The notes beneath the pieces are model-generated. The model did no database searches. It had not been told where the DNA came from and worked only from the letters and a program-made list of their open reading frames with translations. A stretch of DNA of 10,126 nt, taken from Ruminococcus flavefaciens (GTDB taxonomy: Bacteria > Bacillota > Clostridia > Oscillospirales > Ruminococcaceae). The translations under genes and the position numbers were made by a program. The DNA lies in the NCBI GenBank assembly GCA_002310115.1, contig DBYI01000067.1, positions 12,567 through 22,692 on the forward strand, read 5' to 3'. Position 1 is the first letter of the stretch. Each line of letters starts with the position of its first letter. This document shows positions 1-6,448 of the stretch, one piece after another.

Positions 1-285
1 TACAAGCGCTGCAACTACAAGTACTGCAAGTACAAGTGCTACAACTACGAGCACTACAACTACAAGCGCTGCAACTACAAGTGCTATAACTACAAGCGCT
101 GCAACTACAAGTACTGCAAGTACAAGTGCTACAACTACGAGCACTACAACTACAAGCGCTGCAACTACAAGTGCTATAACTACAAGCGCTACAAGTACAA
201 GTGCTACAGCTACAAGTGCTACAACTACAAGCACTACAACGACAAGTACTACAACGACAAGCGCTGCAACTACAAGTACTACAAC
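1..285 (+). repeat. 15-bp tandem repeat (19 units) coding a TSAAT-like linker
   Basis: Nineteen consecutive 15-bp units related to TACAAGCGCTGCAAC run from 1 to 285, and a partial unit follows. Read in the frame of the surface protein they encode five-residue T-S-[AT]-[AT]-T blocks. There is a higher-order period: six units make a 90-bp block, and 1-90 is identical to 91-180. Units after 181 are more diverged, and some begin GACAAG. No stop occurs in any of the three forward frames within the array. This pattern suggests expansion by slippage or unequal crossing-over in a low-complexity linker. The array begins at or before the window edge, so its full length is unknown. Confidence 0.95.
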
Positions 286-637
286 AAGCGCTGCAGTTAA
301 TAATATTACTTCGGATGAAGATCTTGCTATGTGGGCGATAGTTGACTACCAGCAAAGAAATATGACCAAAGTTGAAGACGTGGAGATTAAAAATACAGCC
401 GATGGTCTGTTAGAGATTATACTTAAGGATAATACAGGTAAGGTTCTGGATACTTATACTATTGATCCAAAGACAGGCGAAGGCACAAATTCTTCAAATG
501 AAGTTATTAATCTGCCGCAAACTGGAAACAACTCAGCTACTAACATATTAATTGCATTAGTTGCACTAATGATGATTGGATTAGGTATGATCGCGATTAA
601 GATGTCAGGAGTACGTAGTAGCCGTAAAAAACAATAA
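2..637 (+). CDS. LPQTG sortase-anchored surface protein, C-terminal part (5' end outside window)
   Basis: The frame is open from the left edge to the TAA at 635-637, so this is the last 211 codons of a larger protein. About 95 residues form a Thr/Ser/Ala linker (2-295). A compact acidic domain follows (about 305-500), beginning TSDEDLAMWAIVDYQ and ending TYTIDPKTGEGT. The sorting signal is LPQTG at 512-526, then a hydrophobic span (about 545-600) and a basic tail ending RSSRKKQ. This is the classic substrate layout for a class A-like sortase that links the protein to peptidoglycan. The linker would hold an N-terminal domain, not visible here, away from the wall. I recall similar pre-LPXTG domains in Ruminococcus surface proteins, so an adhesin or enzyme-anchoring role is possible but unproven. 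The ATG at 329 lies inside the domain and is not the true start. Confidence 0.9.
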   Translation, partial: TSAATTSTASTSATTTSTTTTSAATTSAITTSAATTSTASTSATTTSTTTTSAATTSAITTSATSTSATATSATTTSTTTTSTTTTSAATTSTTTSAAVNNITSDEDLAMWAIVDYQQRNMTKVEDVEIKNTADGLLEIILKDNTGKVLDTYTIDPKTGEGTNSSNEVINLPQTGNNSATNILIALVALMMIGLGMIAIKMSGVRSSRKKQ

Positions 638-697
638 TCCATGATTTAGAATGCTAAGTTAATAGTAAAAGGAATAATAAAAACATTCTATTAAAAT

Positions 698-746
698 GAA
701 CGATTGTCCTTTCAAGTCAAATATGAAAGGGCAATCGTTCTCTTTG
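698..746 (+). terminator. Rho-independent terminator after the surface protein gene
   Basis: A 17-bp stem pairs 698-714 with 724-740, with one T-G wobble, around a 9-nt loop. It is followed by TCTTTGT. It lies 60 nt after the surface protein stop codon and ends that transcription unit before the promoter at 780. Confidence 0.88.
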
Positions 747-779
747 TAACGTAAGTGTCAACCACACTAATTACAATCC

Positions 780-809
780 TTGACATTCAAAATACAAGTA
801 TGTTATAAT
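780..809 (+). promoter_or_regulatory. Sigma-A promoter for the membrane glycosyltransferase gene
   Basis: A perfect TTGACA (780-785) and perfect TATAAT (804-809) are separated by 18 bp, with the predicted start of transcription near 816. A short leader leads to the AGGAG ribosome binding site at 832-836, nine bases before the ATG at 846. Confidence 0.85.
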
Positions 810-845
810 GAAATGAAATAATTAAACTTACAGGAGAATAAAGTA

Positions 846-2504
846 ATGAATTTAAAAAAGCCATCGTCTGGTAATGGCACATTAAAGTCAAAAAAACATA
901 ATACTTTAATGATGAACAAAAACATATCAAAATTTATAAGTGATAATTCATATTTACTTGTATTTACGGTATTGGCAATGTATTTGATGATTCGTGTTTT
1001 TTATAGCGTAATAACATTTGAATTATCTCATGCATATACAGCAGATGCACCGCTTTATTGGGCGGTTGGTAGAGGAATGCTTAATGGTCTTAAACCATAT
1101 TCTGAAATGTATGAAAACAAACCTATAGGTGTGTTTGCCTTGTCGGCAATATCGTTTTATTTTACTAATAGTACGATACTGTGTAATTGGATTAGTATTT
1201 TAGCAGTTATAATTATAGTATTTGTTCCAAGTTTAAATATTTATAATTATTTTAAAAAGGATTTATTCAAATATAATACTGAGAATAAATCATCATGTAT
1301 TTATGGCTTCTTTTGTTTTTGGATGATATTATTCTGTAGTACAATTTTAGCTATATACGTTGAGGAACGTTCAGGTGGTTTTCAGGTCGAGGCGCTTGGT
1401 ACGGCTTGTTCGTTGCTTTATATAAATTCAATCCGAAAAATGATCAATGATCAAAGCAAAAAAATGTTAACGGTAAGAACGCTGCTTACAGCGTTATATA
1501 TTAGTTTAACTGTAATGCTGAAAGAACCTTTTTTAGTTGTAGCCACAATTTCTGCTTTATTGTTCATCGAAAAGTTTAGCGATTTTCTAAGGGTAATAAT
1601 AATACCAGATATTATAGGAGCCGTTTTTACTTTAACTTTTTTAGGCGTAACAGGTATATTAAAACCATATTTTAGTATTTACATAAAACATATGTTTAAT
1701 ACCAGATTAAGTGATAATAGTTCAATTATTAATAAAACGGGCAATATACAATTATTAGAATCTGATATTATGTCATTTAATAAAATATTATTGATAATGA
1801 TCCTGATCGCAATTATTCTGACATTGATAGTTTCTTATAAAAAAAGTGCGAAATACGTTTTATTGCATTCAACAAAAGTAGTAGCTGCAATTTATCTTGC
1901 ATCATTCTGTGTCGGACTTGGAGGACAGTATTATAATCATCATTATATTTTTGCCGTTCCTGTTTATGCCTCTTTCTTTATGTACGGCGGAGAATCCTTA
2001 AACAGGATAAAGGTCAAAAATAAGTATATCTCAGGATCAATAATAACTTTAAGCATAGTTGCTATGGTAAATGTGTTTTTGTCTTCTGAGACAACTTATA
2101 GTGGCTGTTATGATGAAAAATATGATTCTATAAAGAAAAATGCTAATTATGTTGATGAACTTCTTGATTTTTATGAAGTAGATAGATATCAGTTTATAGG
2201 TTTTAACGGAGAAAACCAATTTTTCGGGCTTACTAAACATTCACCACAGGGACCAGCTTTTGCACAAGATCCTGATAATTTTCAAACTGAAGATACATGG
2301 TTTTTTCAGCAACTAATGAAGCAGATTGAAAAAAGTGATATAATTATTCTAGGAGACTATTCTTCTATTGCTATTGAAAATAGATTAAATGAAATTTTAA
2401 ATACAGAATTTGATTTGGCTCCACCAAAAGAGAATAGCTTAATAAAACCGGATGATTTTAATTATAGTATATATTATCGTGTTAGTGAACTCTCCCATAC
2501 CTAA
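846..2504 (+). CDS. GT-C fold (PMT/ArnT-like) membrane glycosyltransferase, probable
   Basis: This 552-residue protein has roughly ten hydrophobic spans between residues 36 and about 425 and a soluble C-terminal region of about 120 residues. The first outer loop carries ADAPLYWAVGRGMLNGLKPY and then YENKP (residues 66-94). Asp67 followed by a G-R-x-x-L-x-G-x-x-P-Y segment and an E-N-K-P element is the pattern of GT-C enzymes that move sugars from polyprenyl-phosphate carriers on the outer face of the membrane. The acceptor cannot be told; wall glycopolymer or surface protein glycosylation are options. The start at 846 is favoured by the AGGAG at 832-836; the ATGs at 909 and 912 lack a ribosome binding site. 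The gene is very AT-rich compared with DNA right of 4600, suggesting separate ancestry. The last residues, SELSHT, come from a transposon-end-like sequence, so the native C-terminus may have been altered. Confidence 0.72.
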   Translation: MNLKKPSSGNGTLKSKKHNTLMMNKNISKFISDNSYLLVFTVLAMYLMIRVFYSVITFELSHAYTADAPLYWAVGRGMLNGLKPYSEMYENKPIGVFALSAISFYFTNSTILCNWISILAVIIIVFVPSLNIYNYFKKDLFKYNTENKSSCIYGFFCFWMILFCSTILAIYVEERSGGFQVEALGTACSLLYINSIRKMINDQSKKMLTVRTLLTALYISLTVMLKEPFLVVATISALLFIEKFSDFLRVIIIPDIIGAVFTLTFLGVTGILKPYFSIYIKHMFNTRLSDNSSIINKTGNIQLLESDIMSFNKILLIMILIAIILTLIVSYKKSAKYVLLHSTKVVAAIYLASFCVGLGGQYYNHHYIFAVPVYASFFMYGGESLNRIKVKNKYISGSIITLSIVAMVNVFLSSETTYSGCYDEKYDSIKKNANYVDELLDFYEVDRYQFIGFNGENQFFGLTKHSPQGPAFAQDPDNFQTEDTWFFQQLMKQIEKSDIIILGDYSSIAIENRLNEILNTEFDLAPPKENSLIKPDDFNYSIYYRVSELSHT

Positions 2505-2640
2505 AGAGGAAGGGGCTTCATAAGAAGAATGGTATTTAAGTTTCCACCTAAAAATCAGGCAACCCTTATTCTTACAGGCGTGTCCACTTCGCCACTACTG
2601 TATAGGACTATAAATAGAATGACGAAAAATCGATCGTTTC
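2485..2640 (-). pseudogene. Decayed 3' end of a tnpB (IS200/IS605-type) element
   Basis: Read on the minus strand, the sequence ends with GAAGCCCCTTCCTC, then TTTAGG, a C/T-rich arm and GAGTTCAC. This matches the usual 3' end of tnpB genes and their right-end hairpin. One minus frame reads SSYEAPSSLGMGE, like the EAPS-type end of many TnpB proteins. Another frame reads YSSGEVDTPVRIRVA. Both frames carry stops further upstream, so the remnant is shifted and broken. The imperfect hairpin pairs 2494-2502 with 2507-2515 (7 of 9 positions) around AAAG. No left end or catalytic region is visible. The identification rests on recalled family endings, and the upstream limit is approximate. The 62-codon plus-strand ORF across this stretch is probably chance. 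Confidence 0.5.
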
Positions 2641-2749
2641 AAGAACTATTAGTTCTGACAGGTATGATATTTCAGACAGTTCCGGGTACACTTACAGAAC
2701 TTTTGCCATGGAACTGATCTTTCTAGAAAAAATTAAAGTAATGTGAGTA

Positions 2750-2798
2750 ATCCCCGAGACTTGACTGTGTGTTGAGCAGCTCGGGGATCTTTCATTTT
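2750..2798 (+). terminator. Rho-independent terminator
   Basis: A perfect 9-bp stem pairs ATCCCCGAG (2750-2758) with CTCGGGGAT (2780-2788). Further weak pairing inside the loop extends it, and a T-rich tail, CTTTCATTTT, follows. It is probably the original terminator of the glycosyltransferase gene, now separated from its stop codon by the tnpB scar. Confidence 0.85.
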
Positions 2799-2922
2799 AA
2801 TATGTTATAATTATAACTTTTGGCATCAAGAATCAGTAAAACGAATTCAGAGGATATTTACCTATTAATTTGGCAAATATGGATATAAATATGAATATAT
2901 TTTTAAATAATATGGTTTACTG

Positions 2923-2951
2923 TTTACAACTGAAGCACAATGATATATAAT
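2923..2951 (+). promoter_or_regulatory. Putative sigma-A promoter upstream of the small genes
   Basis: TTTACA (2923-2928) and TATAAT (2946-2951) are separated by exactly 17 bp. Transcription would start near 2958 and run through the small ORF at 3037 to the 100-aa gene at 3230, giving a leader of about 270 nt for the latter. The local AT richness raises the chance of a false match. Confidence 0.55.
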
Positions 2952-3036
2952 AAAACTGTAGGAATCAAACTATTCAGTTATTACCCAAAAGATTATTATT
3001 AAGAACAGGGGTGATACTATATGTGATTACAAAAAA

Positions 3037-3189
3037 ATGTTCTTTTTCGATAATGTAGTCACACAAATTGATGAGATTAATAAACTCCATTGCTTAAAGC
3101 GTAATGGAAAAATTTATAAAGGGGGAATGATATGTTTAAATGAGTATATCAGCAGAATAAAAAGAATGTTGAGTGGCGGAAAAAACTGA
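3037..3189 (+). CDS. Possible small protein (50 aa), start uncertain
   Basis: An open frame reads MFFFDNVVTQIDEINKLHCL and continues to a TGA at 3187-3189, ending SGGKN. The composition looks protein-like (amphipathic, basic C-terminus, two Cys). The same frame stays open upstream of the ATG for many codons, which fits a broken longer gene. There is no good ribosome binding site for the ATG at 3037. The site AGGGG at 3007-3011 is placed for the ATG at 3021, which is one base out of frame and followed at once by TGA. A single-base change could explain that, making this a degraded gene. I do not recognise the family. It lies 40 nt before the next gene and would share its promoter. Confidence 0.35.
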   Translation: MFFFDNVVTQIDEINKLHCLKRNGKIYKGGMICLNEYISRIKRMLSGGKN

Positions 3190-3229
3190 TAATATCCCTT
3201 AAGCATTATTTGATAAAGGAGAAATTATT

Positions 3230-3532
3230 ATGACAAGTGCAGAAAAAATAAAACTGGCCGATCAATCATTAAGAGAAATGGTAAAAAAAGTGGGGGATGA
3301 GTATGAAAATAAAACTCTACCTCATCCAGCAAATAAAGACGATATAAAAGCATTCAAAAAACAATGGGGCGAAGAGTTCAATGAACGATTTGAGCTAATA
3401 AATGAAAGACTAAGGCTGGGGTTTTATGAAAATAACGCAGCTGCTTTTAAAAAAGATTATGATGACGCTTATTATGCACGGTTTATATTCCGCATAAATG
3501 AGGATGAGTGGGAATACTTCCTTAATAGGTAA
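3230..3532 (+). CDS. Hypothetical small cytosolic protein (100 aa)
   Basis: A well-placed AAGGAG (3216-3221), eight bases before the ATG, supports translation. The product is highly charged, rich in Lys, Glu, Asp and Asn, and predicted mostly helical. It has no signal peptide or membrane span and no Cys. Its C-terminal half is aromatic (YYARFIFRINEDEWEYF). I do not recognise the family. A small acidic-and-basic helical protein behind a private promoter, in a region of scars, could be an immunity or antitoxin-type protein, but nothing in the sequence shows that. Transcription would end at the hairpin at 3703. Confidence 0.65.
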   Translation: MTSAEKIKLADQSLREMVKKVGDEYENKTLPHPANKDDIKAFKKQWGEEFNERFELINERLRLGFYENNAAAFKKDYDDAYYARFIFRINEDEWEYFLNR

Positions 3533-3702
3533 GACAATTTTGTTAAATAAGCCGAAAAAGATTCACTAAATTTAATTCCAAATTTGATTGCGTTAATTAA
3601 CCGGGATGTATTGTCTTATTATTAAGAGAGGCTATTACGAATATGCTTGTCTTGATATATAGAATGAATATTTAGATAATTTAGTTAACTATAAATATAC
3701 CC

Positions 3703-3728
3703 AAACTGCCGGTTTTGCAGTTTTTGTG
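3703..3728 (+). terminator. Small Rho-independent terminator
   Basis: A 7-bp perfect stem, AAACTGC (3703-3709) with GCAGTTT (3717-3723), is followed by TTGTGT and gives a run of T across the 3' arm. It sits 170 nt after the 100-aa gene, and is the first plausible stop for that transcript. Confidence 0.6.
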
Positions 3729-3792
3729 TAAGTAATCACTGGCAGCAGCTACCGCTCCTAAAAAAGGAATGAGTACAAGTTTAAGTGAAAAG

Positions 3793-3845
3793 AAAAAAAT
3801 GGCAGGAGTATGTCTGAATCAAGAAACATACTCCTGCTGCTTTTT
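3793..3845. terminator. Bidirectional terminator
   Basis: A perfect 12-bp stem pairs GCAGGAGTATGT (3802-3813) with ACATACTCCTGC (3826-3837), with a 12-nt loop. On the plus side TGCTTTTTAA follows. On the minus side the flank reads CATTTTTTTCTTTTC. The minus-side T run is stronger, so it mainly ends the minus transcript carrying the lipoprotein and serpin remnants. Confidence 0.88.
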
Positions 3846-3936
3846 AATTCCCTTATAGAATTGAACAAAAAAGGTATATCAAAGAATCCGATATCAACTT
3901 ATAAGAGAATATAATAACATTTAAACGCGGTACTTA

Positions 3937-4005
3937 TCATTCCTCTATCATAGTTGCCGTTCCGATGAAAAGAGGTACATTGTTCTTATCAACAATCATA
4001 TATAA
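3937..4005 (-). pseudogene. 3' end of a serpin-like gene (22 codons)
   Basis: In the minus frame that is shifted relative to the lipoprotein, the sequence reads LYMIVDKNNVPLFIGTAT and closes with MIEE and TGA at 3937-3939. Hydrophobic-x-hydrophobic-D followed by a short loop and P-[LIV]-F-[IM]-G is how serpins end after their conserved R-P-F strand. The R-P-F part itself is absent because the lipoprotein sequence joins at about 4006. A proper terminator follows at 3793-3837, fitting a once-normal gene end. The call rests on a short match from memory; another protein with a similar terminal strand is possible. Confidence 0.5.
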
Positions 4006-4393
4006 CTTCATCAGATGTGCTGATCAACAATGCGCTCTCATCAGCAGTACTGCTGTTATATTTCTGTCCGGACTGAGAGTCGGAAGACGTGATCTCAACA
4101 GCACCCTTGTAGTCGATATCCGCACTGCTTGAACCACCGGGACCTCCACCGCCTGGTCCTCCGCCATTCCCATCGGGAGGTGTATCAGGTCTGTCACCGT
4201 CAGGAGGATCGCCGGGACGGTTATTGTCTGTATTATCATTCGTTTCTGTAGTTGTTTCTGCTTCTGTAGTAATTGACGTAGTTGAGCTTACATCAGAAGC
4301 TGTATTTGAAAATTCTGTTGAGCCGCAGGCTGAAAGGCTGATGCATAATGTAAGAGCTAACAGAAATGCGGAAAGCTTTCTATATTTTTTCAT
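3989..4393 (-). pseudogene. Truncated surface lipoprotein (carbohydrate-binding/beta-helix type), N-terminal 134 aa
   Basis: The start is well supported: AAAGGAGG (4401-4408) lies seven bases before the ATG at 4391-4393. Residues 1-23 are a lipoprotein signal with lipobox LSAC and lipidation at Cys23. A Ser/Thr-rich stretch (29-57) and a Pro/Gly/Asp-rich linker (59-88) follow. Then comes DIDYKGAVEITSSDSQSGQ and ALLISTSDEV, which resembles the start of the long Ser/Thr-rich carbohydrate-binding-domain (DUF4353-like) proteins of Ruminococcus and relatives. Those normally continue for several hundred residues. Here the frame ends four codons after SDEV, exactly where the serpin-like sequence joins. 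I infer a deletion between two genes that left a secreted stub. It may still be made as a lipid-anchored peptide. Confidence 0.7.
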
Positions 4394-4507
4394 AATGGAA
4401 CCTCCTTTATAATGGTCTGGTGTCGGTTTGTTTTCTATGATTTTATTTTACATCACAAGTCTTAAATCAGCTTAATCAAAGGTGCGAAACTAACGAAAAT
4501 ACGGTGA

Positions 4508-4615
4508 AAACTAAGTGAAGCTCTCTTTGAGAAACTGTTGGAAAAGGTAACCGTCCACAGTAATTTCTTGGAATTCTGGTTCAAGTCATGTGTGACGGTC
4601 AGCGTGGAAAAGTGA
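4508..4615 (+). pseudogene. 3' scar of a serine recombinase gene (35 codons)
   Basis: After a stop at 4505-4507, the plus frame reads LSEALFEKLLEKVTVHS, then FLEFWFKSCVTVSVEK and TGA (4613-4615). The pattern [FL]-x-x-L-[LV]-E-K-V-x-V, about four residues, then [IL]-E-F-x-F-K-[SN]-G-like, is how many large serine recombinases (resolvase/recombinase family) of Clostridia end. The catalytic and zinc-ribbon domains are absent. A similar scar lies at 8669-8734 on the same strand. Confidence 0.6.
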
Positions 4616-4627
4616 ATAGTATGATAT

Positions 4628-4677
4628 AATCCCCCTCATCATAGGAAAGTAGTTATCCTTTGATGAAGGGGATTTTT
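4628..4677. terminator. Strong hairpin terminator between convergent units
   Basis: A 19-bp stem with two mismatches pairs 4628-4646 with 4656-4674 around a 9-nt loop. A T run at 4673-4677 gives a good plus-strand terminator for the recombinase scar. It also sits right after the stop of the minus-strand gene at 4682 and probably ends that operon too, although its minus-side T run is weaker (TTATATCAT). Confidence 0.85.
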
Positions 4678-4681
4678 AGTT

Positions 4682-5116
4682 CTATTCTATTGATTCGGGC
4701 TTCCACATAAACAGTCCTTCTGCTTCTGCCAGAACGCCGATCAGCTCGGTCAGGCTGTCACTGGGATTGTATACGGTAATATGAGTATCGTCTTTTGCAA
4801 TGACGATCATGGATTCCTCTATGAAAATCTGTATTTCATACCGGTTTGAGCAGATCCAAGCATCAAGCAGTGCAGGCTCCGGATTTTCGATTAACTCATC
4901 TGTTGAGAGGTTGTATACTTCTATCCCATAATAGCAGTAAAGCTTCAATATGATATCTGCAAATTTTCTGTGAAGTTCTGATGCTCTCGATTCCTGCAGG
5001 AATAGCAGTTCCACATCAAAGAACCCGCCGTTGTTCTCAGCTGGGACCTGCTTCGGCAGAAAATCCACAATGATGTATTCTTTTTCCAGAAGCTGTTCTA
5101 TTTTGTTTTCGTCCAT
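4682..5116 (-). CDS. Conserved-looking hypothetical protein (144 aa)
   Basis: An acidic soluble protein with no signal peptide or membrane span. Its N-terminal half reads EYIIVDFLPKQVPAEN followed by GGFFDVELLFL. I recall this D-x-L-P-x-Q-V-P...F-x-V-E motif from unnamed small proteins of Clostridia, but I have no function for it. The middle (residues 50-70) is helical, and the C-terminal half looks alpha/beta. It is the last gene of the CHR operon: GGAGG (5125-5129) lies inside the end of the GNAT-DUF4298 gene and the two genes are three bases apart, so translation is probably coupled. That linkage suggests a shared task, but none can be read from the sequence. Confidence 0.7.
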   Translation of the reverse strand: MDENKIEQLLEKEYIIVDFLPKQVPAENNGGFFDVELLFLQESRASELHRKFADIILKLYCYYGIEVYNLSTDELIENPEPALLDAWICSNRYEIQIFIEESMIVIAKDDTHITVYNPSDSLTELIGVLAEAEGLFMWKPESIE

Positions 5117-5119
5117 GGT

Positions 5120-5857
5120 TTATGCCTCCAGCAGGTTATAGATACCGTCCTCGGATAATACACCGCGTTTTATGTCTTTCGGGAGCAGTCCTGCTTCATC
5201 GGCAGCAAAATCTCGTTTCCACGCAGGGCTACTGTAATAGTCAGACAGAGCTTTCAGCAGTTCGGGAGAGTTGTTCTTAGCCGCCTGCTGCATTATGTCC
5301 TCATAGTAAGCAACACGCTTTACCTGCTCCTCAACAGCTTCGGGAGTTAGCGGAAGTATCTTTTCAAAGGAAAACATATCGAACATTTCTCCGTCCTTAT
5401 CGTTCGGATCGCAGTGATGAGCGTTAAAATATTCAACGATGTGGAAGCCGCAGCGATTAACGTAAAAATGAATATTACGCTTCTCGAAATATGGCGTAAC
5501 GGTAGTCCACACTACGACCTCCGGGTGCATTTCCTCTATAGCACACCATGTAGCATAACCTATCCCCTTGCTGTGGACAGTAGGCGAAACAAACAGCAAT
5601 TCTAGCTCACCCTGATCGAATTCGGTCTTTATAACAACGCCGCCGACAGGTTTGTTATCCTGCATGATACGGTAGGCAGCGCCTTCATCAATTGCATGAG
5701 AAATAGTTTCATGTGAGATTATCTCGCCGTCTTCTTCAAAGTGGTCGTCGCGTCTGCCGAATTCTTTTAAAGCACCGTAATTGAATGCTTCCTGATTATC
5801 CTTAATGAATTGCTCACGGTCAGATTCTTTCAGTGGAACGAGTTTAACTTCTGTCAT
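5120..5857 (-). CDS. GNAT acetyltransferase fused to DUF4298
   Basis: Numbering from the upstream ATG at 5863, residues 4-170 form a GNAT fold. Motif A reads LLFVSPTVHSKGIGYATW (89-106), with the acetyl-CoA pyrophosphate loop at HSKGIG. Motif B is NIHFYVNRCGF (130-140). Residues 181-246 are a DUF4298 domain, recognisable by RDFAADEAGLLPKDIKRGVL and YNLLE. The AAAGGAG at 5865-5871 is seven bases from the ATG at 5857 but only one from the ATG at 5863, so the start at 5857 (245 aa) is preferred. The acceptor is unknown; small-molecule or protein amines are both possible. It follows the second CHR gene by about 25 bases and is translationally linked to the 144-aa gene. The fusion of DUF4298 to a GNAT may be a local feature. 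Confidence 0.82.
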   Translation of the reverse strand: MTEVKLVPLKESDREQFIKDNQEAFNYGALKEFGRRDDHFEEDGEIISHETISHAIDEGAAYRIMQDNKPVGGVVIKTEFDQGELELLFVSPTVHSKGIGYATWCAIEEMHPEVVVWTTVTPYFEKRNIHFYVNRCGFHIVEYFNAHHCDPNDKDGEMFDMFSFEKILPLTPEAVEEQVKRVAYYEDIMQQAAKNNSPELLKALSDYYSSPAWKRDFAADEAGLLPKDIKRGVLSEDGIYNLLEA

Positions 5858-5881
5858 ATTCATTCTCCTTTGTCAAAGTTG

Positions 5882-6448
5882 TTACAGTCCCAGACCGTAC
5901 CCTGCACCTAACCCTATCACCGCAGACAGCAGAATGATCTTGATCGGGTGTACCTTTTTGAACGCAAGAACGGTGGTAACAGCGAATAATCCGAGAAATA
6001 CCCAGAAGCTCGCAGAAGAAAAAACAGATACACTTAAACCTGCCGGAAAGAACACCATCCTCGCAACAGATATAAAGGCTGCACCTATCATTCCTACTAC
6101 CGCAGGCTTTAATCCGGACATGATACCGCCCACCGCTTTGCTTTTCTTGTACTTTTCAAAGCACTTTGCAATGATAAGTATGATGATAAAGGACGGCAAA
6201 ACGATACCGAGGGTAGCTATTATCGCCCCTAAAACGCCGCCTGTTCTGATACCTACAAAGGTCGCCATATTGACTGCAAGGGGGCCGGGCGTGCTTTCGC
6301 TAAGAGCAACGAAATCCACAAGCTCCTCCTGCGTCACCCAGCCGTGACGTTCTGCTTCCACCTGTATCATAGCGATCATAGCGTATCCGCCGCCAAAGGT
6401 GAACGCCCCTATTTTCAGAAAGACAAGAAACAACTCAATCAGCGCCAT
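5882..6448 (-). CDS. chrA: CHR family (chromate-type) transporter, second half-size subunit
   Basis: This 188-residue membrane protein carries one CHR domain: FTFGGGYAM (16-24), SESTPGP (50-56) and several hydrophobic spans up to the C-terminus GLGAGYGLGL. The CHR family includes ChrA chromate efflux proteins, and short members act as pairs inserted in opposite orientation. The start at 6448 is set by AAAGGAG (6456-6462) seven bases upstream. A longer reading to 6514 is only overlap with the preceding gene. The ATG overlaps the end of the first CHR gene by 14 bases, a sign of coupled translation and of a heteromeric transporter. Substrate specificity cannot be read from the sequence; chromate, sulfate or another oxyanion is possible. 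Confidence 0.9.
   Translation of the reverse strand: MALIELFLVFLKIGAFTFGGGYAMIAMIQVEAERHGWVTQEELVDFVALSESTPGPLAVNMATFVGIRTGGVLGAIIATLGIVLPSFIIILIIAKCFEKYKKSKAVGGIMSGLKPAVVGMIGAAFISVARMVFFPAGLSVSVFSSASFWVFLGLFAVTTVLAFKKVHPIKIILLSAVIGLGAGYGLGL

Larger units (their letters stand above)
2505..3036. other. Gene-poor AT-rich stretch
   Basis: Apart from the tnpB scar, the terminator at 2750 and the promoter at 2923, I see no convincing gene. A 14-bp perfect palindrome, GTTATAATTATAAC, lies at 2804-2817. With this base composition it may be chance. Confidence 0.6.
3533..3936. other. Intergenic stretch with two hairpins, no clear gene
   Basis: This AT-rich stretch contains the terminators at 3703-3728 and 3793-3845 and little else. 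A minus-strand open frame around 3690-3790 reads LIPFLGAVAAASDYLHK, but it has no start codon or ribosome binding site and lies across a terminator hairpin. Confidence 0.6.

Noticed and set aside
1..285. CRISPR-like array
   Set aside because: The 15-bp units abut one another with no unique spacers and are in frame within the surface protein; it is a coding tandem repeat.
2529..2717. 62-codon plus-strand ORF
   Set aside because: No ribosome binding site, no recognisable domain, and it lies antisense to the tnpB-like scar.
2804..2817. Palindrome GTTATAATTATAAC as an operator
   Set aside because: A single AT-rich palindrome in AT-rich DNA, with no -35 box at proper spacing and no gene placed to use it.
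3690..3790. Minus-strand peptide reading LIPFLGAVAAASDYLHK, reminiscent of a bacteriocin
   Set aside because: No start codon or ribosome binding site in frame, and it lies downstream of and partly across terminator hairpins; probably chance.
5805..6347. 180-codon plus-strand ORF opposite the second CHR gene
   Set aside because: Low-complexity Pro/Thr/Ile composition, no start signal, and the opposite strand has clear CHR motifs.
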